From Caprimulgus europaeus (taxonomy: Eukaryota; Chordata; Aves; Caprimulgiformes; Caprimulgidae), in contig OU015524.1 of NCBI GenBank assembly GCA_907165065.1, positions 25,590,295-25,654,294 on the forward strand: 64,000 bases of DNA, given 5' to 3'. A program made the translations under genes and the position numbers. Below the pieces are notes generated by a model, which made no database searches, had not been told where the DNA came from, and worked only from the letters and a program-made list of their open reading frames with translations. Positions 36,432 through 47,342 of the stretch are shown piece by piece (position 1 is the stretch's first letter; each line of letters starts with the position of its first letter).

Positions 36432-38285
36432 TTGGCCACCTGAGCACACTGCTGGCTCATATTCAGCCGGCTGTTGACCAACACCCCCGGGTCCTTTTCT
36501 GCCAGGCAGCTTTCCAGCCATGCTTCCCCAAGCCTGTAGTGTTGCATGGGGTTGCTGTGACCCTAGTGCAGCACCCGGGATTTGAACTTGTTGGACCTCA
36601 AACAGCTGGTTGCAGCCCATTTATCCAACCTGTCTAGATCCCTCTGTAGAGCCTTCCTACCCTCCAGCAGATCAACACTTCCACCCACCTTAGTGTCATC
36701 TGTGAATTTACTGAGGGTGCACTCAATCCCTTCATCCAGATAATTGATAAAGATGTTAAACAGGACTGGCCCCAACACTGAGCCCTGGGGAACACCATTT
36801 GTGACTGGCCTCCAGCTGGATTTAATTCCATTTATCACTGCTCTTTGGGCCCGGCCATCCAGCCAGTTTTTTATCCCAGCAGAGAGTGTGTCTGTCCGGG
36901 CTATTGGCAGCCGGTTTCTCAAGCAGAATGCTGTGGGAAATGGTGTCAAAGGCTTTACTGAAGCCCAGGTACACCACATCCACAGCCTTTCTCTCATCCA
37001 CTGAGCAGGTAACCTTGTTATAGAAGGACATCAAGTTAGTCAGGCAGGACCTGCCTTTCATAAACCCCTGTTAACTGGGCCTGATCATCAGGTTGGCCTG
37101 TGTGATAGCACTCAAGATGATTTACTCCATGACCTTCCCTGGCACCGAGGTCAGAGTGACAGGCCTGTGGTTCCCCGGATTGTCCCTTGTAAATGGGCGT
37201 CACGTTTGTCAACTGCCAGTCAAGTGGAACCTCTCCAGTCAGCCAGGACTGTTGGTAGGTGATGGAAAGGGGTTTGGCGAGCACTTCCACCAGCTCCCTG
37301 CGTGCCCTCGGGTGGATCCCACCTGGCCCAATAGACTTGTGAATGTCTAATTGAGCAGGTCTCTAACCGTTACCTCCTGCATCATGGGAGCTTTGTGCTG
37401 CTCCCTGTCTTCTGGCTCAGGGGGCTGGCTACCTGGAGAGCAGCTGGCCTTGCTATTAAAGACAGGCAAAGAAGGCATCAAGTACCTCGGCCTTGTCCTC
37501 ATACCTTGTCACTATTGTTCCCCCTGCATCTAGTAAAGGATGGAGATTCTCCTTGTCTTTCTTCTCGTTAATATATTTATAGAAACACTTTTTTGTTATC
37601 TTTCACAGAGCTGGCCAAATTAAGTTTTAGTGGGGCTTTAACCCTTCTGATTTTTTCTCTGTAAGACCTCACTTCATCCTTGTAGTCATCCTGAGATGCC
37701 TGCCCCCTCTTCCAAAGCTCATAGACTTTCCTCTTTTTTCTGAGATCCACCCAAAGGTCTTTGCTCAGCCAAGCTGGTTTTCTTCTTTGCCAGCTCGTTT
37801 TTCAGCACATGGGGTTGGCCTGCTCTTGTGCCTCCAGGATTTCTTTCTTGAAGAGCATCCAGCCTTCTTGGGCTTCTTCGCCCTTTAAGACTGCTTCCCA
37901 AGGGACCTTACTGACCAGTCTTCTAAACAGTCCTGAGTCTGCCCTCTGAAAGTCCGAGGTGGCAGTTCTGCTGACCGCCCTCCTTCTCCATGGATCAAAA
38001 AATCAATCATTTCATGATTGCTGTGTCGCAGGCGTCCTCCAACCATCACATTCCCCACAAGGCCTTCTCTGTTCACAAACAACAGGTCCAGCAGGGCGCC
38101 TTCCCTAGTTGGTTCACTCACCAGCTGTGTTGGGAAGTTGTCTTCCACACATTCCAGGAACCTTCTGGACTGTTTCCTTTCTGCTCTCTTATACTTCCGT
38201 CAGACATCTGGTAAGTTGAAGTCCCCCACAAGAACGAGGGCTAGCGATCACAAGACTTGTCCCAGCTGCTTGTATGTTACGTCCG
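36432..38285 (-). mobile_element. CR1 LINE, endonuclease end plus reverse transcriptase, minus strand, degenerate
   Basis: In minus-strand order the copy shows the end of the endonuclease (LLDLLFVNREGLV, SNHEMIDFLI; 38148-37885), a linker, then reverse transcriptase pieces ([62 protein letters not shown] as the FxDD catalytic box) out to about 36563. Several frameshifts split the frame. It lacks both a proper 5' end and the usual CR1 3' terminus, stopping soon after the region corresponding to 'GGGTGTTGGTCAACAG'. Absence of the 3' end is unusual for CR1 and points to a later deletion. Confidence 0.9.
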
Positions 38286-41200
38286 TCTCACCTGTGAATT
38301 TTCTAGCTCATGAAAAGTACTGTAGGCCACATGCTTGGCCTTTTTATCTTATGGTGACAGTTTTATGCTTTCTGTTGTTTCTGGTTTGGTTTTTTTTTTT
38401 TTCTGAAAGAGCATTTTGGCAGTTCCCCAGCTTGGGAATGTCGCTTTATACAATTTATAATGTGTATCTTTAAACATTTTTAGAAACAGGTTAAATTAAT
38501 GTGTTACTTCTTCAGAAAATTTACAAATACACAATGTGTGTTGTGTGAAACACAGAGAAAATGGGATGACCATGAACTCTTTTGGCAATATCCGGCCTGG
38601 AAACTTGTGCTTTAATGTGAAGATTTATAATTGCCTTTGGTATGAATGTTTCATGAAGAAAAGTGTGCTCTTTGTCTTCATAAACACATTAAGAAAAGCA
38701 TGCCTCAAATCAAGGTAATTTCAGCGAAATTACACTGCTTGGAGTCTGTTCACACCTCTGCTGGAAAATATATAGGTGTCAAGTAATGTATTTCTCTTGT
38801 ATTAGCCACACTCGGCCTGATGAGTAGTAAGTGGGAGGCTTAGAGTAGAGAGGGTGTGATTTATTCATTCTTTCAGACTGATGGTGGTTGCTCTGTTCCA
38901 TGCAATGTTCTCAGATTTTCCAAAGACTCCATATTTTAGTGGAACCAGTGGAAGATGGTGGGTTTTTTACAGCTCTGGAAAATCAGGCCATTGGTCTCAA
39001 GCTGGGCACTTGTTGGTATTTCTGAATTCCACTATTAATGGTTTATTAGGGCAGAAATCAATAAAAAATTGTTCTCTAACTGATCAGTAAAATGCAACAA
39101 TAAAACATTCGCTGACTTGCTGCTGTTAATATGCCCCAACTGAGATTAGAGATTTTTTGTTTGTTTGTTTTATTTTTGTAGTGCTGTCTTCCAGTGATAG
39201 GCTTCAAGAGCTATCTACTCTCCAAATCTGGATGGAATTCTTTTCCAGTTTACTTAGCACCTTAGAGTATAGGCTGTCTGTATGTATGAGTACAGTCAGT
39301 AACTTATTCTTGGGAAATGGAGAAAATCATGTTGCAGTTTCTTTGAGAAGTCTAAGGACTTAATCAGTTGTAAGCACTTTTCTGTAGTTTCTTCACCTGC
39401 CACCAGCTGATCAAATCATGCTCTTCTGAAACCTTTGCCAAAATTTGAGACTTAGGGTGTGTTGTACGGTGTTGGTGTTTGATATGTTGAATGAAGCTGG
39501 GAATTTTAGGACTTGGCACTCTGTTAAAAATAGTATTTTGAAATGGTTTGTTGCACTGTAGGAAGGGTTATCCAAGAACTAGCGTGATGGGTTAGTACTA
39601 ACACCCGTCTTGTTCAGTACTTGGATCCTGACAGTTACAGACAGCAAAGTCTACAGAAGAACTCGTGTTGGGGCAGATGCCATAATGCCCATTTTGTCTT
39701 GGCGAGAAGTTTGTTCTTGGTCTCCTAAAGATTTGTTGAAGCTCCGAGGTGTATAACTTCGTATCTTTAAAAAAAAATCATCCATTTCTTTAGATGGGTT
39801 AAGAAAATATGTATTCCACCATATTTATGTATTTCTAGATTCTTGTTTCAATGACTTTCTGTAGCAGTGAGTTCCACTGACACTGTATAATGATTTTTTT
39901 TTTTTCTTTTAAAAGAAACATGAAAAATTTTCCAAATATCCTCTTTTTCTTGAGAGGAGAGGCAGGTGTTTCTGATCAGCCCTTTCAGTCTCATTATTTC
40001 ATTTCTCTACATTTAACCTAAATATCTGGTAAGCTGTACCATTTACTGAAAGTGAAGAGGGTTCTGTGTCCGGTTGATTATCATGACATACTGTGGGATA
40101 AAGCCCGAGTTTAGCTGGCTTAACCTTATGTTGCATAGACAACTCAGGACAAGAGGTAATTTCAGAAAGTCAGTTTCCAGATATCATTTAACTCCTGATA
40201 TTTTTCCATACCCTCTTAAAAGTAAATTTTGGTCACAACCAGCAGTATGTCTTTGTATCAGAACATCGGCTTTCAGTATTGTCAGTGAAGAATCTCAGAC
40301 TGTGTATGAATTGCTCGTGTACGTGGCTGAAATGGCAGCAACTCTTGGTACGTGGCAGCATCTCTTTCCAAATAATTTGGGTTAAGGGCCAGTTGTTTCC
40401 CACAGGGGGAAAAAAAAAAAAAAAAGCATTGTAGTTGTTTTGGTAAGCTTGTGTGCTTTTACTTTGTCCTGTCTTACTTTTGCATACAGTCACCTAAACT
40501 ACTTTTCATAGGATTGTTCAGTGGAAAGCAGATCTCGCCTAATTGATGCTTAAAGCTGTTGGGACTTCTGTAAAAAATGTAATTTTACTTCTCCTGCATG
40601 CCATCTGGGTTTTTTGTACTTTTGTTTATTTTTTTTTTTAAATTCAAAGCAAAACAAGTGCTTTGATTTCATGCATTTAGTGGAATGTGTGCTAAACTTA
40701 CACTTTATTCTTTCTTGTCAGGTTGTCCATTGCTGCTGTACCCGAAGAAGTGACCATTTGCTGTGAGTTAATGATGTTTATGCTCCCTCCTATTTTTTTT
40801 CTCCTCCTTTTCCTTCTGTGAAGTAACACTATGAAAGGAACGTCGTGTGCAAGATTTTCTTGCAGTTAATAATACCAACACTCACTTCCTTGAGAGAAGG
40901 TCCTTTAGCACATACCAGAATTAAAAAATTATCCTCTGGCACATTACTGTGTTGTGTGAGTCCTGAAGAAGGTATAAGCTTGCCCCAAACAGCTTACTGT
41001 TTAATGAGGATCCAGTCAGTGTGTGTGACCAACATTAGGAACAACAAGGGAGAATAAGGGGAACATCAGCAATGTGTTAATATGAACAAACCAGGTAAAA
41101 TTACTGTAACCCTGTACTGCCCAACCATTTAAGACACAGTGTCATTGTAGGAATAATCTTAAGGGATTTGAAAGAGCGAAGGGTAGTAGCGTTAAGAACC

Positions 41201-44200
41201 TCGTTTGAGGAAGATGATGTATCTTTGCTTGTGAAAAAAAGTGTAAGGAGTGGTGTAGTAACCAGTAGTGGCAGCTTGTTTTGCAGTATGGCTTGGGCCT
41301 TGGACTGTAATAATACTTTATGCTACAGCATCCTGGCACCTCCTGCTACATTTTGTTCTCCATAGCTTGCCCTACCTGGCTTCTTGTGGTTTAAGGATGG
41401 GGGCAGGAGAGTGTAAAGTGGAAAATAACACGAACTGTATATGACCAAAAGAAGGTTCCTAAGGTGCTACAAGAGTTTGTATTTTTGTTTTGCATGTCAT
41501 GGTTTCTACAGAAAAGTATATAATGTTTCTTAGAAATCCCTGTGTTATGGAACTGTGCTGGATTTTGGAGGTCAGTGTGGCTGGACCATGTAGATACCAA
41601 AACATTATTGCTATTCAAGTATCATATCTTTTCCTACCGTGACTGATGTTTGGATGATGCAGTGATCCACAGTTCAGGTATGCCATTCAGGAATGATCAG
41701 TGAGAGGTTTCATTTTGAGAATATCTATAAGATGGAGTTGCAAGCAATAAAAACATGATTATTAATTAAATATTTTTCTGAATAATAATTAATTAATAAT
41801 AAATTATTTTTTCTGAAACAGATAAGATTTATTTTTCCGCATTAAAATTGTTATTATAATACCATTTTACTGGATTTTTCTAGGAGTACAAATGGTTCTC
41901 CTAAGTGTATTCTGTTAATAAAAAAACCCCCAACCAACCAGCCAACCAACCAACCAACAAAACCTGACAACAAACAAATCAATATGGCTGTGTCTGGCTC
42001 TTCAGGTTGTATTAAATAACGCTTTCAGGAATTACGATTCCCTCCTTTCCTGTGTGAGGCAGATAAAGCTACATAAATATAAAAGTGAAATTCACAATCT
42101 TGCATTTGAGAGTATGGATGAATACTTAAAGGGTCAGTCTACACTAGGAAACTTCTCCTTGGGAAGATTCAGCAGTTCACTGTATTTCTGCCGGAGTGTT
42201 TGTTAAATGAAGAGGTAAAACAAAAACTCATGCTTATGCCGCTTCAGGTGAAAGTGCTGGATACCACTGGGACCTTGCCATCACTGGTTTCCACAAGAGT
42301 TGTAAGAAAAATGCCCACTTCAATTCGCTCTTGGCCAATGTATTAAATACCCTGACGCTGGGGGTGAGGTTTTTACTTGCTCATATATAGTTCACTATCT
42401 TTCATCTAAATTACGTCCTTTTTGATAGTGGCTTTTATCCTCAGTTTAAGGGTCTATCCAATTAAAACTTGAAATACGTTACAGTCTGGGAACCTGTTAT
42501 GAGGTCTGTTTGTGTTAGACATCTAGTGTTCTGGAAAACCAACGAGCTGATCCAGGTTTCAGAGTTGCACACTGAGGCCGCTGCTGGAGACCCACTCCCT
42601 ACAGATCCTGCTGAACTGCCAAACGCAGCTGTGATAGATGGTGCTTCTGCTGACATTTAGTGTGTCAGCCTTCACTTCTAACAAGTGTGTGTCCCAGCCC
42701 AGCCACTCATTCCCTAACTTCACCTTCCTTTGTGCCATACACTGGAGATAGGTTTGCATGTTATGGGCCATCGTTTTTAAAGAATGTCCTGATATTTCAC
42801 TGTATGGTGTGACTTTACTGTATGGTGTGACAGAAGCTTTTGTATCAATTAACTGATAGCAGTCTTTGCTTCACAATCAGTGGAATCACAAAAAGGAATC
42901 CCGTTCCATTTGTTCAAACACTTTGAATTTCATAGAGTATCTATATTCATGATTGAACATCTGTAAAATGCGAGCTCCTTACGAACATTGTACCTGGGAG
43001 TGCCTGAGCTGAATATATTGTAAAACAATTAATCAAAATTAGAAAAGGCAGTAAAAACCCACAGCAGGTATCCAAGTATTTACAAAAATCACTAGCCCGT
43101 CGGACTTGAGAGTCATATGGTGTTAGTCACTACGACTAGATGAGTCCACTGCTGATAAAGGCCTTGGAAAAAATGCTATTAAGGTAAGATCAAACTTAGA
43201 AAATTAGGATTTTTTTCTCAGTGCAACTGCAGAAGAGAACAGTAAGAGATTAGTTAGAATAAGAAAATTGGTAATCACTATATTTAAATTTAAATTAAAA
43301 AAAATGGCAGTACTAAGCTAGTTACAAAGTGGGTTTTGTTTTTGGTTTTTTTTTTCCTTTTCTCTCTTTCCAGATTTGTGCTTCTGAGTCATTTGGCTAC
43401 TTCTGCATATCCCTCCCACTGTCAAGGAATGCAACAAAATTCTGTCTACATAAAAAACAAATACTGCGAGTAATCCAGCCTGCTGACAGAAAGATCAGTA
43501 AGTGGGAAATACATGATGAAATGTTAGGCTCAATAAAATTTTGAAATGAAGTGAGAAGATTTTGTTTTGCTTTTTTTTTTTTTCATCCTGTTGTAGGTTT
43601 TTTTTCGGAGGGAGGGGTTAGTTTCTGTCTGTTGATGAACCTTCTAAAACTGAAATTGTACAAGCAGCAGATGCGGTCAGTAAAGTTGTGAGATAAGAGA
43701 TCAACTTTATAAAATATGTAACTCCAAAACAGGAATTCTGAGCATATGTAAGGCAAAAGCTATGAAATACAAGCCCTGTGCAGGAAACCTATTCACTGAG
43801 TTGAGTATAGTTTTATACTGGGTACTTTTTGAGGTGTATTTCTTGGGAAGAGGCTCCTGTAACAGAGGCACTAGCAGTGTTTTTGCCACTGCCAGCCTTG
43901 TAGGTAGGATGCTTCTGTCCAGAGAACAAGCAGTGAGATTTTTAAGATGGTTCTGCTTTTATATTCAAGTACAGAGTATAGGCTACATATCATAATTTGG
44001 AGACCCTGACTCCATATTAATTAGGAATTTGTCTTCATATTATTACATTGTTGGAAGCTGCTGTATAGTAGAATACAAGTTTTTTTTCAGAGAGCTAATC
44101 ACGTGGCTTAGATCAAGGGCAGTGGCTAAAAGGGGATGCTTTAGGGCCAAGGGAGGAAAAAGAGCTGGAAGACCCACTAGCTAGCACACACATATTCCTA

Positions 44201-44718
44201 ACTAGGAATTATGTTTCTGAATCTGAGCCTAAATTACCTAAGTTTTGGGTTTATTTTTTGTACATCATATTATGGAAATGTAGGATTAAAAGTAGCTTTT
44301 TTATATTGTTAAATCAAGAACTAGTGGACCACAGCTGAGAGATAAAAATGCAAGCAGTAACTTAACACAGTAATACAGCCTGCAGTGCTCCTTGCTACTT
44401 AACAAAAAACTACCACCCAGAACTGTAGGTTTCTGGGCTTATTGTGGACAGGGCATGCAAATAAAAATATTTATTACAATACTTAGTGGGGGCCCCTGCC
44501 TTCTGTTTGAATTCAGGCAGGCTGCACCTGAGTTGCTTCATCTTGCCTTGCTTTATATTGACCCAGACACAGGAAAAACAAAGCCAACTGAAGTAGACAA
44601 TAAAAATGTTAACAGATGTTACCAGACCTGGAACCAAAGAAATTGTGGTTAATTTTCTCCTCTGGGTAATAATGCTTCAGTGGGTCACTGCCTCTGCTCT
44701 GAGACTGGGAGAGACCAT
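38286..44718. other. Intergenic DNA between RCOR3 and KCNH1, no gene recognised
   Basis: 6.4 kb of AT-rich sequence. It has T-rich tracts (for example 38390-38402, 43345-43355), a CCAA-rich tract near 41928-41960, and an imperfect 17-18 bp direct repeat (ACTGTATGGTGTGAC) at about 42798-42832. No exon with good splice sites and recognisable protein was found. Confidence 0.5.
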
Positions 44719-44751
44719 GGGCAGGGCAGGGCAGGACAGGACAGGACAGGG
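44719..44751. repeat. (GGGCA)n/(GGACA)n pentamer repeat
   Basis: Three GGGCA units are followed by three GGACA units, so a one-base variant has spread inside a pentamer array. It lies 140 bp upstream of the TTTTA array. Confidence 0.85.
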
Positions 44752-44890
44752 CTGAGCCAAGAGGGTTGGGTAGAGACACCAACCCTCACAGTGGGGAGAA
44801 TGGCAATAGTAGCTGGTGTCCTAATCGGGGTGTGTGGGGATTTATTTTGTCTTGAGTTGTGGTTTTGTGGGTTTGTGGCTTGTTGGGGTA

Positions 44891-45010
44891 TTTTATTTTA
44901 TTTTATTTTATTTTATTTTATTTTATTTTATTTTATTTTATTTTATTTTATTTTATTTTATTTTATTTTATTTTATTTTATTTTATTTTATTTTATTTTA
45001 TTTTATTTTA
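44891..45010. repeat. (TTTTA)24 microsatellite
   Basis: 120 bp of uninterrupted TTTTA pentamers, 24 perfect copies, followed by a few degenerate T/A-rich units to about 45029. Long perfect arrays are usually length-variable. The YFILF-type open frames across it are artefacts. Confidence 0.98.
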
Positions 45011-45029
45011 ATTTTTATTTTATTTTTTT

Positions 45030-46239
45030 CCTCTAAATCTAGAAGATCAGCATGTTGAAATAAATGGAGATGATGGACATGCTGTCCAAATGGGGAAAAT
45101 TTTTCTCTGCCCTTTTGAGCTGTTCTAAGAAGGAACAGTTCTTCCTTGTTAGCCCACACTCCAAATGTTAAATGTATAAATAAAAGACTGGCTGTGTACT
45201 CTCTCATCAGTTTATTTGGAGATTTTTTTTCTTCCATTCAGAACGCAGGATTTTTTAGTTATTTTTCCATATTTGTTACCCTTAAAAAGTCTGGAGGAAA
45301 TTCAGTAATTCCAAAACTGGAAAAGTGTCTATATTTATTTTTTGACAAATTTGTTAAGGCTATTTAGGAATACCATCATTCCTCAATTCTTAGGTCTACA
45401 GTCTGCTGTGCAACTGGATATTTATTTGAGTTAAACTTTTCATTTAATTTTAGACTGCAGAAATAATTGTACCTTTAGGAACCTCAAGCTAAACTTTGCC
45501 AATGTCTGGATCATTTTGGTTAAAATGAAGAAATAAACTGAACAGTTTCAGTAAGATACACAGAAGTTTTCTCAAATTCTTTCCTTTTGATAAGCGCATG
45601 TGCACTCATTGTAACTGTGGACTGACCTTAGTTTTAAGGCCTGACTTTTGTTTCTCATTGCTTTTTCCATGAGGTAACAAATAATGTTTATCACAAGCAA
45701 CTAAGTATTCTTGTACTTAGATGGAGACCTTAGTCTGCAAACTTTTGGGTGTAAGAATTTGTAGAATGCTTTATTTATTTTAATGTAAAAAATATAATAA
45801 ATAAAATTGTAATTGTTTTTCCATCTTAGTTTGAATTCAGAATTTCCTTTTTTTTGTTTAGCGTCTGTATGTCAGAGTAACTTGTGCATTGCCTTCTCTA
45901 ATTTGTTATCCTAACAATTTTGGCAGCTTAGCAAAAGCCATATGGTAATATGTAAATGGAACTCAATTTAATGATAGAATGTTCTTTTTATTTTCTGGGT
46001 GGGTGGTAGTTTGTTATAACTTTGCGTTGTTATAATTCTGTTTTTTGACAGTTTATTTTTTACAAAGAACAAAAGCTAGTCTGCAAAATAGGGTAGAAAT
46101 CAAAAAGGCCTTGAATAAAAATACTGTCAATATAAATTCATTAAATTTTGAGCATATGAGACTTCCCTAACCACTTGATTTGATGCTGCGAAGGTGAAAT
46201 TACAAGTCCCAAAGGACTGGCAGAGTCCTAACAGCAAAA
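45030..46239. other. Intergenic AT-rich DNA, no gene
   Basis: No gene or transposon is recognised. Confidence 0.6.
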
Positions 46240-46520
46240 GTCTTGTGCAACTTTGGAAGAACTGGGTTTGTTCAGCCTGAAAGTCAGCGAGAGTAGACAG
46301 AGGAGCATTATAGCAACTCTTCATGCATTTGAAAACTTGCAAAGGGGTTGCTGGTTTTTGTGTCCACAGAGGAAAGAGTTTTACTAGCTTTAAAGACCAG
46401 ATGATTTGACAGTATTTTAGGAAAAGCTTATTTATGAGATTTGTTAGATGTTGGAACAGATTACCTAGAGACACTGTATGGCTGAGTAATGGGAAGTTTT
46501 TAAAGCAAGTCACAGTAGTA
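46240..46520 (+). mobile_element. Old degraded CR1 remnant
   Basis: Faint CR1 3' features are in order: TTTGTTCAGCCTGAAAG, a GAGGAGCATTATAGCAACTC piece, and 'TTAGATGTTGGAACAG' with later 'GGAAGTTTTTAAAGCAAG'. The terminal octamer repeats are lost. It is much more diverged than the copies at 850 and 34500, so it is older. Confidence 0.6.
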
Positions 46521-46830
46521 TCTCTCAGGAGTGCACCTTGTGAAAGAAAGGAGCTCTGTCCTGTTCCAACGCTTTTATTTCATGGATACCATGGGGCTTA
46601 GTGACATTCCCACAAATCAGTGCCTGGAACTTATGTTTTTATTGATGATGGAGTTTTCAACATGTTTGTGTGTATCAACACTGGAAGTTACAGTCATGTT
46701 AGTAAATGGGTTGGCATAAATAAAGGCTGCTGCCAAAAAGGGAGTCTCAGCGGCCTTTCCTCATTCACCAACAGTGCTGGGTTTCTTTTCAGGCTGGTTT
46801 TCAATTCAAGTAGGGTGACAAATATGCACA

Positions 46831-46838
46831 GCTTAGAT
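46831..46838. repeat. hAT target-site duplication, left copy
   Basis: GCTTAGAT, identical to 49362-49369 on the far side of the element. Confidence 0.95.
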
Positions 46839-46854
46839 CAGGGGTCCTCAAACT
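46839..46854 (+). repeat. hAT terminal inverted repeat, left
   Basis: CAGGGGTCCTCAAACT. Pairs with 49346-49361 (15 of 16 bases). Confidence 0.95.
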
Positions 46855-47342
46855 ATGGCCCGCGGGCTCGATACGGCCCCCCAGGGTCCTCAATCTGGCC
46901 TGCCAGTATTTACAGAACTCCCTGCCTCCCCCAGGGGTTGGGGGGGAACCAAGCAGCCGCAGGCAGGTGACTTCCTGCCACTTAATCCACACACCGGCCT
47001 CCGCAGCCCCCAAGCACCCGCCGGGACTGGGCTGGAACCAGCGCCTCATCCTCGACCTGCCCCCCTGCAGCCGGCGAGAGGCGCGGGCATCTCCTCTGCC
47101 GGCCAAGCTCCGTCGCCAGCCTCTGGACTGCGAGGTCCAGCCAGCTCGGGCGAATCGCCAGAGCCCCGGCACGGCAAAGTTCCTTCAGTCCCTTCTGGCC
47201 GCCCTTTCCGGACTGTGTGGCTGGGCTGAGGAGGGGGGCGGTGGCATCAGCGAGGTGGGCGACTCCCCCATCTCTTCCTCTCTCCCTCCAGCTCCCAGGC
47301 AGGACAAGCGAGCCAGCACCAGTGGGAAGCGCGCACACCATC

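Noticed and set aside
36563..37061. Reverse-transcriptase frames as a possible host gene or retrovirus
   Set aside because: The [10 protein letters not shown] and FTDD motifs with CR1-type flanks identify a CR1 LINE. No LTRs, gag or env are seen.
44680..45058. Open frames encoding repeated YFILF
   Set aside because: Direct translation of the TTTTA microsatellite, not a membrane protein.
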